Positions 18,649 to 27,922 of a DNA stretch of 64,000 nt are shown in pieces (position 1 is the first letter of the stretch; each line of letters begins with the position of its first letter). Source of the stretch: Saprospiraceae bacterium (GTDB lineage: Bacteria > Bacteroidota > Bacteroidia > Chitinophagales > Saprospiraceae). The DNA lies in contig JADJVK010000002.1 of assembly GCA_016710625.1 (NCBI GenBank), positions 1 to 64,000 on the forward strand, in the 5' to 3' direction. The notes beneath the pieces are model-generated. The model was not told where the DNA came from. It ran no database searches and worked only from the letters and a program-made list of their open reading frames with translations. Made by a program: the position numbers and the translations under genes.

Positions 18649-19200
18649 TTAATTAATTCTCGTATAATTTTGGATATTGATGTCTCCAAAAGCACCATTA
18701 GAGGTACTTCCAAAACCTTTTGCAGCAGTTGGAGGTGTTACTCCAGCGACAGTCGGCTCAGTTTGAGCAATTTCGTATTTCATTGTTTTGTTAGTTGCAT
18801 CCACCTCAAAAATTCCTTTTGCAGTAACGGTAGTAGGTGCAGTTTGATTAACAGTAATATCGTAGATATTTCCATTTGTTGACTTCGTTTGTGAATAAGT
18901 TCCAGTCAAAGTTACTTTTGTACCACCCTTCCATTGATCCACTGAATAAGTGAAATTGGTGTTGAAAGTTGCAATAATAGAATCTGCATAAGTAGCTAAT
19001 ATTGGAGCAACTGGGTAAGATTTCCATTTTCCTTGAACACCCACTTTACATGCAGTACATACACCGCCACAATCGATGTCTGTTTCGTCTTGGTTTTTAA
19101 TACCATCTGAACAAGTTCCAGTGCTTTCTTGTTTTTTGCAACCCATTACAAATAAGGTAGTTACTAATGCGATTAAGCTTAAAAATTTCAAAGTTTTCAT
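18649..19200 (-). CDS. Lipoprotein with Cys-rich segment
   Basis: A 183-residue lipoprotein with lipobox VMGCKK (Cys 21). Residues 29-52 hold a cysteine motif seen at the N-terminus of many secreted Bacteroidota proteins (CSDGIKNQDETDIDCGG, CTAC). The remainder looks like a lipocalin-like beta domain (GKWKSYPVAP, TLTGTYSQTK, KGIFEVDATNKTMKYEI). No enzymatic motif is visible. It sits between the ligase and the barrel gene, with 27 and 92 base gaps. Confidence 0.8.
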   Translation of the reverse strand: MKTLKFLSLIALVTTLFVMGCKKQESTGTCSDGIKNQDETDIDCGGVCTACKVGVQGKWKSYPVAPILATYADSIIATFNTNFTYSVDQWKGGTKVTLTGTYSQTKSTNGNIYDITVNQTAPTTVTAKGIFEVDATNKTMKYEIAQTEPTVAGVTPPTAAKGFGSTSNGAFGDINIQNYTRIN

Positions 19201-19227
19201 CCTATTTTATTTTTTTTAAATGAATAA

Positions 19228-20709
19228 TTATAAAGATTTTAATTTTTTTCTATCTATTTTTCCACTATCCGATTTCGGCAATTCTTCTAGAAAATGAATG
19301 TATTTTGGCACTTTAAATTTTGCTAAATTCAATTGACAAAATGTTTGTACCTCATTTTCCGTTAAAGTAGCATCAGTTTTGGAGATAAATGCTTTCCCTA
19401 CTTCTCCCCATTTTTCATCTTTTACTCCAATCACACAACATTCTTTAACTTTTGGGTGCTGTATTAAGATTTTTTCTATTTCTGCTGGATAGACATTTTC
19501 TCCACCGCTGATAAACATATTTTTCAGTCTATCCACTATGTAAAGATATTTTTCAGTGTCTTCTATTACCATGTCTCCCGTCTTAAACCATTGACCATCA
19601 GTAGAAAAGGTTTCTAATGAAGCCGTATTGTTTTTCCAATAACCCTTTGTTACCATAGGTCCTTTTAGCCACAATTCTCCTGGCTCATTTGGTTTTGCTA
19701 CTTCCCCAGATTCAGTAACGATTTTGATATCCACATAAAAATTTGGTCTTCCAATACTACCTTTTTTTCTAATGGCATCCTCTTGATGAAGAGAAGTTAT
19801 GTTGGGTCCCACTTCCGTCATGCCGTATCCTTGGCGAATTGCAACGCCTTTTTCTGCATATTTTTCTATCAACGGTATTGGCATCGACTCCCCACCAACG
19901 ATAATATAATCCAAACTGGAAATATTACATTGATTAAAAGTGGGCTCATTTGCCATCATTGCCAACATAGTTGGGACACCCATGAATATATTACAGCTCA
20001 TTTTTTCGATCAAATGCAAGACAACACCTGCTTCGAACTTTTTACATAAATATACTGTTCCGCCATGATGCAAAAATGGGGTCAGCAACACATTCCATCC
20101 ACCTGTATGAAAAGGAGGCATCACGACAACTGTTTTCGAATCACTATTTATTTTTAAAGTAATAGCAGTATTGATACTATTCCAAAAAAGCATTTTATGT
20201 GAATATAGCACCCCTTTCGGTTTGCCAGTAGTTCCTGAAGTGTACAAAATAAATATTGGGTGATCAGCATCAACCGGGTTTACTGTAAATTCTTTTTCTG
20301 GCGAAATATTGTCTAAAGTATTGATTAATTGGTACTTATTGCTATGATTGTCGGCTATTAAGTGGTTATATTTTTCGTTGTAAAAAATTATGGAAGGATC
20401 GGCATCTTCCAAAATATCTGTTATTTCGGGTAGTGCCAATCGGTAATTTAATGGGATTAGTATGAGTCCAGCTTTCTGGAAAGCACTAAATAATGCTATA
20501 TAATGGATACTAAAATCATCAATTACTGCAATCCTACTCCCTACGGTAATATTTTCAAATTGAAGTAAATAATGTGCAATTCCATTTGCTTTTTCATTCA
20601 ATTGGGCATATGTTATCGTCTTCCCATTTCCATCTTCTTCAATGGCAATCGAATTTGGGCTATATAATGCCCATTTTGTTATCCAGTCTTGTTGCCAATT
20701 ATTACTCAT
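19228..20709 (-). CDS. AMP-forming acyl-CoA ligase
   Basis: A 493-residue member of the ANL superfamily, which activates a carboxylic acid to an acyl-CoA with ATP. The P-loop is ILYTSGTTGKPKGVLYSH (about 153-170), followed by GYGMTE near 297, WFKTGDMV near 371, DRLKNMFISGGENVYPAEIE near 390 and the C-terminal catalytic lysine in PKSDSGKIDRKKL. The length is typical for medium- or long-chain enzymes. It ends the central metabolic trio of the operon, starting six bases after the KASIII-like gene. The acid substrate is not evident. Confidence 0.92.
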   Translation of the reverse strand: MSNNWQQDWITKWALYSPNSIAIEEDGNGKTITYAQLNEKANGIAHYLLQFENITVGSRIAVIDDFSIHYIALFSAFQKAGLILIPLNYRLALPEITDILEDADPSIIFYNEKYNHLIADNHSNKYQLINTLDNISPEKEFTVNPVDADHPIFILYTSGTTGKPKGVLYSHKMLFWNSINTAITLKINSDSKTVVVMPPFHTGGWNVLLTPFLHHGGTVYLCKKFEAGVVLHLIEKMSCNIFMGVPTMLAMMANEPTFNQCNISSLDYIIVGGESMPIPLIEKYAEKGVAIRQGYGMTEVGPNITSLHQEDAIRKKGSIGRPNFYVDIKIVTESGEVAKPNEPGELWLKGPMVTKGYWKNNTASLETFSTDGQWFKTGDMVIEDTEKYLYIVDRLKNMFISGGENVYPAEIEKILIQHPKVKECCVIGVKDEKWGEVGKAFISKTDATLTENEVQTFCQLNLAKFKVPKYIHFLEELPKSDSGKIDRKKLKSL

Positions 20710-20715
20710 ATGCCT

Positions 20716-21705
20716 TTACATTTTAAAAATAGCTGAACCAAATGCCAAGCCTCCGCCTGAACCAACAAAAGCAATGATATCCCCTTTCTTAATCTTTCCT
20801 TTCTTCACCCATTCATCCAAAGCCATTGGAATACAGGCACTTCCAGTATATCCATAGTTATGCATGATGGTAGCAGCTTTTTTCCTATCCTCACCTAAAA
20901 TATCCATCGTTTCAAAAATTGTATTAATATTTATTTGAGTGAAAAAATAGTGTTGTATATCATTAGGTGTTATTTTTTGCCTTTCACAAAGTTCTAATAT
21001 TGAATCCGACCAAACTTTTGGATTAATTTCTGTCGGGATTTTTTTAACAAATTTCAACTGATTGTCGTGGTTTTCAATGGATTGAGCATCTATCGGATGA
21101 TGACTGCCTCCATGATAAATTCCCATCCAACCATTATATTCTCCCTTGGTTGAAAGTTTGCTTTGCAAAAAGCCATTGTTGTTTTTGGTTGGGGATAAAA
21201 TGACCGCACCTGCACCATCAGCAAATAAAGTTACCGTTTTTTTATCCGCCTTATTCAAATATTTACTCATGGCATAGGCACCAACCACCAAAATATTATT
21301 GTAATGAACATCTGAAATAATATATTTGGAAGCCACATCCAAAGCCGTTACAAAACCTGCACAGGCTGTATTTAAATCAAATGTTCCTGCATTTTTCATC
21401 TTCAATCTATCCTGCACAACTGAAGCAGTGGACGGAGATATAAATTCAGGCGTATCTGTTGCAACTATCAATAAATCTATGTCATCGGGCGTTAAAAAGG
21501 CATTTTTCATTACCTGAATACATGCTTTTTCCACCAAATCAGCGGTACTTTCGTTTTCGCCACACCATCTTCGTTCATAAATTTGAACAAACTGCTGAAG
21601 CCATGTATCTACATCTTCGCCCAATAGTTCATTGAAATAACTATTTTTTACGACATTTTCAGGTGCATACGACCCTGTTGCGACAATAGCTGCGTTTCTC
21701 ATCAT
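20716..21705 (-). CDS. KASIII/FabH-like enzyme with altered active site
   Basis: A 329-residue thiolase-fold protein of the 3-oxoacyl-ACP synthase III group. The nucleophile is present, Cys 115 in LNTACAGF. By alignment with FabH, the catalytic His (PHQAN) is Thr 256 here (FFTQININ) and the catalytic Asn (GNTSA) is Tyr 286 (YGYTGSA). FabH needs Cys, His and Asn for decarboxylative condensation, so this enzyme probably does a different reaction, for example acyl transfer or cleavage. Its start overlaps the symporter stop by four bases. Role in fatty acid synthesis is unlikely. Confidence 0.85.
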   Translation of the reverse strand: MMRNAAIVATGSYAPENVVKNSYFNELLGEDVDTWLQQFVQIYERRWCGENESTADLVEKACIQVMKNAFLTPDDIDLLIVATDTPEFISPSTASVVQDRLKMKNAGTFDLNTACAGFVTALDVASKYIISDVHYNNILVVGAYAMSKYLNKADKKTVTLFADGAGAVILSPTKNNNGFLQSKLSTKGEYNGWMGIYHGGSHHPIDAQSIENHDNQLKFVKKIPTEINPKVWSDSILELCERQKITPNDIQHYFFTQININTIFETMDILGEDRKKAATIMHNYGYTGSACIPMALDEWVKKGKIKKGDIIAFVGSGGGLAFGSAIFKM

Positions 21706-23207
21706 TTTTCGATAGTTGTTAATTGGGTTTTACTTTTATTTTGAAATCTATGATACCATAATATGATTAATCCAATAAAAACCGAACTTAAAATAGCAAT
21801 ACTACTAGCTACTGCTGGATTTCTGATGGTACCTGTTGTATAAGTCGTTAATTGGCCATAATAAACTGAAAAATGGACAATAATTGCAACAATTGAAGCC
21901 GTAATTGCAGCTTGTTTTGGCGTATCTTTTATGAAAATTCCAAACAATACGGGAAAAAATGCAGCTGAGAAATAAGCATAAACGCCATTTTGAGCAAAAA
22001 TTCCGACACTTAGATTTGGGTACATCAATTGGTAATTGCTTATAATAATGGTTACAATTCCTAAAACAGTGATAACGATTTTATTGATTTTATGTAATTT
22101 TTCATTCCCAGCTTCAATTTTTTTGAAAGGTGCTATCAAATCATTGGTAATGGTTGTAGATAAAGATTGTACTAATCCTTCAAGAGTAGAAAGACCAGCA
22201 GAAATCAAGCCTAAAATTACAATTATTCCCACACCAACGGTGAATTTCTTTACGACATATAGAGTTAATATTCCATCCATTTTAATGGGTTGTCCGTCAT
22301 TTTTTAAATCTGGAAACATAATTCTAGCATAAAAACCAGCCAATAAAACAGTGAAGAAAACAACTTCTGCAAGTATAGCGACTGTTAGATATTTATTTAC
22401 ATCTTTTTCTGATCTTAACATCAAAGATCTGGTGATGATATGTGGTTGACAAACAATAGCGATTCCTACAATAAAATTACAAAACACTACTTCAAACCAA
22501 TCTCTAAAAAGTGGGCTTTTGGGATTGTAATTTTTTAGTAAATTGATATCAATTTCATTTAATTTTTGATAAAATGCTTCAACACCATTGGTGAAATAGT
22601 CAATACCAGAAAAAACCAAAATAACAGCCACAAAAAGCTTTATAATTGCTTGCACTACATTCGTATATATCATGGAATTTGCACCTCCAAACATAATGTA
22701 ACCAAATACAAAAACTACGATTCCAATTAAAGATATAAATTCATTTGAGCCCAATGCTCCAGCAATTACTTTGGTGAGACCAACACATATTAATACAATA
22801 AAAGTGATAATTAATAAGGATGAAAAAGCCAAAAACCTTGTATATAGCTGACTATCAAATCTTTTTCCTACCCATTGAGCCAATGTTATTGCTTTTAAAT
22901 TCGCTCCATATTTTCGAAAACTCTTGGTTAATACGATCAATGAAAGGAATAATCCTAAAGGTAGTACCACCGACATTGCTAAAAAAGCACTCCAGCCAAA
23001 AAATGCAACAAAACCCGGATTGATGATAAATGTTGCAGCACTAGTTATCCCTGCTGCCAAAGAGAGCCCTAGTACTATTGGCGAAAACCCATTCCCTAAA
23101 GCAAAATCTTGTAGGTTTTTTGTTTTTTTAGCACCTCTATACACAATATAAAGAGTGAATGCCATATATATTAGCAGTAAAATACTCGTAGCTTGAGAGT
23201 AATTCAT
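21702..23207 (-). CDS. Sodium:solute symporter (SSS family)
   Basis: A 501-residue inner-membrane protein with about 13 hydrophobic helices. The N-terminal signature FALGNGFSPIVLGLSLAAG and the middle segments GYIMFGGANSMIYTNVVQ and GLISAGLSTLEGLVQSLST match the SSS family (PutP, acetate and panthothenate permeases). It is the first gene of the six-gene minus-strand operon, whose next genes are a KASIII-like enzyme and an acyl-CoA ligase, so a carboxylic acid is the likely substrate. The specificity cannot be told from the sequence. Confidence 0.9.
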   Translation of the reverse strand: MNYSQATSILLLIYMAFTLYIVYRGAKKTKNLQDFALGNGFSPIVLGLSLAAGITSAATFIINPGFVAFFGWSAFLAMSVVLPLGLFLSLIVLTKSFRKYGANLKAITLAQWVGKRFDSQLYTRFLAFSSLLIITFIVLICVGLTKVIAGALGSNEFISLIGIVVFVFGYIMFGGANSMIYTNVVQAIIKLFVAVILVFSGIDYFTNGVEAFYQKLNEIDINLLKNYNPKSPLFRDWFEVVFCNFIVGIAIVCQPHIITRSLMLRSEKDVNKYLTVAILAEVVFFTVLLAGFYARIMFPDLKNDGQPIKMDGILTLYVVKKFTVGVGIIVILGLISAGLSTLEGLVQSLSTTITNDLIAPFKKIEAGNEKLHKINKIVITVLGIVTIIISNYQLMYPNLSVGIFAQNGVYAYFSAAFFPVLFGIFIKDTPKQAAITASIVAIIVHFSVYYGQLTTYTTGTIRNPAVASSIAILSSVFIGLIILWYHRFQNKSKTQLTTIEK

Positions 23208-23402
23208 ACTTTTTTAAATTATTAAATTTATTTGGTACAGTAAATATCTAAATAAATTAATTACATTAAATAGGTATATAAAATAAAAATAGAATCAGAC
23301 AAAATACAAAATATGTATTTAAATATAAGATAATCAATTGTATAAGTAGAAATTAATGTATGCGACTATATATTCAATTACATGAATAATAATTAATTTT
23401 AT

Positions 23403-23433
23403 ATTGAATTCTATGTAGTTAGCCATATTTTTG
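23403..23433 (+). promoter_or_regulatory. Bacteroidota-type promoter for the FabG-like gene
   Basis: ATTG at 23403-23406, a 19-base spacer, then TATTTTTG at 23426-23433, close to TTTG-N19-TAnnTTTG. Expected transcription start is near 23440, about 33 bases before the ATG at 23473. I found no comparable promoter for the divergent symporter operon in the same 265-base gap. Confidence 0.6.
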
Positions 23434-23472
23434 CCTTAAATTTATTAGTTTTATATTTAAAAATTTCTTGAG

Positions 23473-24215
23473 ATGAATTCGTTAGAAAAAAAAGTGGTAA
23501 TAGTCACAGGTGGAGCAAGTGGAATTGGGAAAGCTACAGTAGAGGCTTTTGCAGAATATGGAAGCATAGTTAATATTTGGGATTTGAATGAGGAGCGGGG
23601 AAAAGAATTGGAGCAACAGTTATTAAATAATGGATATATCGCTCACTTTTATAAAGTAAATACTACTGACTCAAATGAAATAAAATCTGCGGTGGATTCT
23701 ATAACTGAAAAATATGGAAAAATCGATGTTTTAATCAATAATGCAGGGATTACAAAAGATGCGTCTTTATTGAAAATGACGGATGATCAATGGGACCAAG
23801 TGATAGATGTAAATCTTAAAGGTGTGTTCAATTGTACAAAAATAATTGCACCAATTATGGTGGCAAATGGCTTTGGAAGAATTATCAATGCATCTTCCGT
23901 TGTCGGGCTTTATGGCAATTTTGGACAGACCAACTATGCTGCTACTAAAGCTGGTGTGATAGCGATGACTAAAACTTGGGCAAAGAACTAGGAAAAAAAG
24001 GAGTTAATGTAAATGCAGTAGCTCCAGGATTCATCCTAACTGAGATGGTGCAGGCAATGCCAGAAGCTGTTTTGGATAAAATGAAGGAAAAAGTACCTGT
24101 AAACAGACTCGGAAAACCAGAGGATATTGCAAATATTTACTGTTTTTTAGCATCTGATTTGGCAAATTATATTAATGGAGCAACCATAAGTGTTGATGGA
24201 GGAATTACTTTATAA
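23473..24215 (+). CDS. FabG-like short-chain dehydrogenase/reductase (frameshifted)
   Basis: An NAD(P)-dependent reductase of about 247 residues, close to 3-oxoacyl-ACP/acetoacetyl-CoA reductase. It has the cofactor motif TGGASGIGKA, the NNAG motif, the catalytic Ser in INASSVVGLYG and YAATKAG (Tyr and Lys), and the typical end YINGATISVDGG. The frame breaks at the A3 run 23982-23984; one more A gives TWAKELGKKGVNVNAVAPGF. It is divergent from the acyl-CoA ligase/KASIII operon and could act on a 3-oxoacyl intermediate of that pathway; this link is inferred. Confidence 0.88.
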
Positions 24216-25634
24216 TACAGTTAAAAAACAGAAATTGTTGAAATTCAACAATTTCGTTGAGGCAATTTTGCCCCATGAAGCCTATTTTTTGAAGCACAGC
24301 CGAAGGTTTGATGATGAAGAGAAAAATCAAATTTTGGACACAATCATTTTAAAAGTGCTTAAAAATGAGCCTGAAATTGTTTTTGATGAAAATATAGATA
24401 AACGAAAATATAGCTATGTAAAAGACTGGTGTTCAAAGCTCATTGACCATTTTGATGTGGATAAGATGCTTGGAAAATTGTTTCAATGGGAGCATCAAAT
24501 AATGACCGACACTATCGTCCCAGAGACAGAAAAAGAATTGCTAAAACTGTCAAAATCAGTAAATGCCTCCTATTTTAATTTTGTTAAATTGTATGAAGTT
24601 TATCGTGTTTATCGACATTTTTTGCAAATCAGACTCCGTCATCGTGATTTTGAAATAATCAATAATTTTATCAATAAATACCGAACTGATTATGAATATT
24701 CAAGGCTGGTGAATGATAAATTGCATGAAGCGACAACGGATATCATCAATCAGTTCGTTCTTAAAAAAGAACCCGGACAAGACTGGTTTCCTTGGTTGAG
24801 TTCCGTATTTTATAACGAAACTTTGGACGGTTATAATCGGATGTTGGCTTGGGTTCGGTTGGTCTTCATAGCTCATAATCAGCATGATTATAAAATGCTA
24901 GAAGGGATGTTTGCCCATTTTGACCAAATGTTGAATAGTGGCAGATTCTATTCCAGAAGAATTTTGACGAATTTTATAGCCAATGTCTTTTGTACAATGC
25001 ATCGATAAACAATTTTGCTGCGGCATCTAAATATGGATATTTGTCCATCAAAGAGCAGAATAATGATTATTTGTATTATGTAAATAATTTAGCAGCCGTT
25101 TTATTGAGAAATAAAAAGCCCAAAGAAGCACTTTCTCTCCTGCAATCCACTAATAATTTATCAAAATTTTCCCCCAATATTTACAATAAAATTGGCCATG
25201 TTGCCTTTATGGTTTTTGCCTTAATCGATTGCGACAAAACAAAACAAGCTGAAAATCATGCATTTGTGTTTCAGGCAGCTTTCAAAAAAGATATTTTCGA
25301 ATATAGATGGCATCTTTTTTTTACAGCTTATAGCAAAGCGATGTTGCTTAATAAAAATTACAACCAACTCATCAAAACATTTAATCAATTGAAGTTATTA
25401 GACAAGGATGAAGAATATCGCAAAAGGGCAAATTATACGCCTTCCTTGCCTTGGATGTACTATTTAGCAAAATATAAATCTGGAAATTGTACCATTTCGG
25501 AATTGAAAAATGAATTGGTCGCTTTGAATTTGTTTAATAAAGAGCCTAAAGGCTTGAATTTCAACCATGATTTGAATGAATTGTCTAATTTGGTGCTTCA
25601 AAATGAATGGAAAAGGGTGGAGTTGAATTTATAA
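24196..25634 (+). CDS. Hypothetical helical protein (frameshifted)
   Basis: Unrecognised family. A protein of about 480 residues, helix-rich and charged, with no signal peptide or membrane segment; the second half (NNLAAVLLRNKKPKEALSLL) looks like tetratricopeptide helices. The start (ATG 24196, or GTG 24190) lies inside the end of the FabG-like gene, so they are translationally coupled. The frame breaks in the T4 run 24988-24991; one more T gives VFLYNASINNFAAAS and joins the frames. It ends four bases before the convergent rlmF stop. Confidence 0.7.
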
Positions 25635-25639
25635 TAAAA

Positions 25640-26497
25640 TTAAAATCGCCAAGCTACGATTCGGCTGACTTTGTTTCCCAACTGCATATCAAAAGTTCTT
25701 TGTGTTTTCACCTTTGCTTTTTTTAATAAAAAATAAATCGGTTTCAAATGGCTTTCTTTAGAAACTAAGGTGGTGAACCAAACAATATATTGCCTGTAAA
25801 TACTGCTTTCTTGTATCATTTTTTCTATAAATGCCATTTCGCCACCTTCACACCATAGCTCATTGGAATTTCCGCCAAAGTTTAATTGAAGTTTAGGAGT
25901 GTTTTTTTGTTGTAGATGACTGATTTTCCGCAAAGTTCCTTTGTCAGCAGCCGATTTGGATAGATGAAAAGGAGGATTGCAAATACTGATATCCAATTTT
26001 TCATGTGATTTTATCACGCCATTGAATATCCAATTTTTATTTTCTTGAAGCCGAATTTCTACCTTGTCTTTCAAAATATTATTTTGATTAACTATTTTTT
26101 TAGCAGATTCAATAGATTTTGGGTCAATATCTGTGCCCACAAAATTCCATCCAAATTCTTTTACGCCAATAATGGGATAGATGCAATTGGCACCTACGCC
26201 AATATCTAGGCAAGTGATATCTTTTTGATTTTCAGGAACTAATTCCGAAATGTGATGCAAATAATCTGCCCTGCCGGGAATGGGCGGACATAAATAACCT
26301 TCTGGAATTTCCCAATAAGTTATACCATAATCAGTGAAAAGCAAAGCTTTATTCAGTGATTTTACCGCTTTTGGATTGGCAAAATCTATGGATAAACCGC
26401 CAAATTTGGTTTGAATGATATAGTTGGTCAACTCAGGTAAATTTTGAGACAAAAGCTCAAAGTCATAACCACCAATATGCCGATTTTTATGATGCAA
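25640..26497 (-). CDS. rlmF: 23S rRNA (adenine1618-N6)-methyltransferase RlmF
   Basis: A 285-residue SAM-dependent methyltransferase. The family start (MHHKNRHIGGYDFELLSQ) and IPGRADYLHHISEL are clear, with the SAM-binding motif CLDIGVGANCIYPIIG and the catalytic CNPPFHLS, the NPPF type of N6-adenine enzymes. RlmF methylates A1618 of 23S rRNA. Its ATG lies 15 bases after the helicase stop, so the two genes, both RNA-related, probably share a transcript. Confidence 0.93.
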   Translation of the reverse strand: MHHKNRHIGGYDFELLSQNLPELTNYIIQTKFGGLSIDFANPKAVKSLNKALLFTDYGITYWEIPEGYLCPPIPGRADYLHHISELVPENQKDITCLDIGVGANCIYPIIGVKEFGWNFVGTDIDPKSIESAKKIVNQNNILKDKVEIRLQENKNWIFNGVIKSHEKLDISICNPPFHLSKSAADKGTLRKISHLQQKNTPKLQLNFGGNSNELWCEGGEMAFIEKMIQESSIYRQYIVWFTTLVSKESHLKPIYFLLKKAKVKTQRTFDMQLGNKVSRIVAWRF

Positions 26498-26512
26498 AAT
26501 CCGAATTTTTAA

Positions 26513-27766
26513 TTACTTCTTTATTTTCTTAGATTTTGCTTTCTTCTTTTGGACAGCCTCAAATTCTTCAACCTCTTTCATTAATAAATTCAAATCGTAG
26601 GTGGTGCTATCTTCTGTAAAATCGATCGTCTTTTTATAATCTGACAAATCTATTTTTATTTCTACAATTGGTTTTGTCAAAAAAGCTTCGATTTCTACTA
26701 ATAATTCATTTTCTTCTTCACTACAAAAGGAAACTGCAATTCCATATTGTGTACCCCTGCCCGTTCTACCGACTCTATGGACATAATTTTCAGCAACATC
26801 AGGCAAGTCGTAATTCACCACATAATCTACATTCGGAATGTCAATCCCTCTTGCACTTACATCAGTGGCAATCAATACTTTACATATGCCTTTCCTGAAT
26901 TTGTCTAATACGTCAAACCTGTCTTTTTGATCCTTGTCGCCATGTAAAGTCATTGTATCGATAAATGCTCTTTCCATGGCTTTTGACACTCTCTCCGCTC
27001 TAACTTTAGTTCTGACAAAAACAATGATTTTTTTGTCTTCATGTTCTTTAATGATTCTCTCCAAAAAAAATCGCTTCTCATCTGCCTTGACAAAAAACTT
27101 GGAATGGTCAATATTTTTAGAAACTCGTTCCTTTGGTGCAATCTGAATACGTATTGGGTTGGTAACCAGTGAATAAGCTAGTTTTTTGATTTCATCATTT
27201 ATCGTTGCAGAAAAGAACAAAGTCTGCCTTTCTTTCGGAAGATAGCGGCTCAAATCCCTTATATCCTGAATAAAGCCGAGGTCTAACATATGATCGGCTT
27301 CGTCCAAAACGATAATTGAGGTATTGGCTAATTTGATATATCCTTGATGTTGCAAATCGAAAACCCTTCCAGGTGTTGCAACTAATACATCTACACCTTC
27401 CAGTAATTTATTGATTTGTGGATCCTGCTCTACTCCCCCAAAAATAGAGATGGAAGTCACTCTCGACCCTTTCTCCAATTGATTGAAAACCTTTGTTATT
27501 TGCAATGCCAATTCTCTTGTTGGAGCTAGTACAATGCATTGAATACCAAGGTTTTTTACTTTTCTTTTTTTCTCATGGAGCAGATGGATAATTGGAATAG
27601 CAAATGCCGCTGTTTTCCCAGTACCCGTCTGAGCAATTGCAAGGACATCTTCTTTCCTCAAAATCGGGGGAATCGATTTAAACTGTATATCTGTGGGTCT
27701 TTTGAAGCCCATAGATTCCAAATTTCTTTTTATTTCGTCCGCAATACTATATTCTTGAAACCGCAT
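26513..27766 (-). CDS. DEAD-box RNA helicase, RhlE-like
   Basis: A 417-residue ATP-dependent RNA helicase. All motifs are present in order: Q motif (GFKRPTDIQ), motif I (AQTGTGKT), Ia (PTRELA), Ib (TPGR), DEAD box (VLDEADHM), III (SAT), then the second RecA domain with IV, V (ATDVSARGID) and VI (HRVGRTGR). The tail is a short lysine-rich stretch (KKKAKSKKIKK) that can bind RNA. It likely works in ribosome assembly or RNA decay, and is the first gene of a pair with rlmF. Confidence 0.95.
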   Translation of the reverse strand: MRFQEYSIADEIKRNLESMGFKRPTDIQFKSIPPILRKEDVLAIAQTGTGKTAAFAIPIIHLLHEKKRKVKNLGIQCIVLAPTRELALQITKVFNQLEKGSRVTSISIFGGVEQDPQINKLLEGVDVLVATPGRVFDLQHQGYIKLANTSIIVLDEADHMLDLGFIQDIRDLSRYLPKERQTLFFSATINDEIKKLAYSLVTNPIRIQIAPKERVSKNIDHSKFFVKADEKRFFLERIIKEHEDKKIIVFVRTKVRAERVSKAMERAFIDTMTLHGDKDQKDRFDVLDKFRKGICKVLIATDVSARGIDIPNVDYVVNYDLPDVAENYVHRVGRTGRGTQYGIAVSFCSEEENELLVEIEAFLTKPIVEIKIDLSDYKKTIDFTEDSTTYDLNLLMKEVEEFEAVQKKKAKSKKIKK

Positions 27767-27922
27767 ATTTTAATTTGATGGGATAAAGATACAATCTTAT
27801 TAAAATTTTTGGTAATGATTCATTTGGGAATGGATATCAAAATTTGAGAATCAATTATTTAATGAATAATTCTAGGCTATTAATTATATTGCAAGATGAT
27901 TTAAAAATTCAATTTGATTTCG

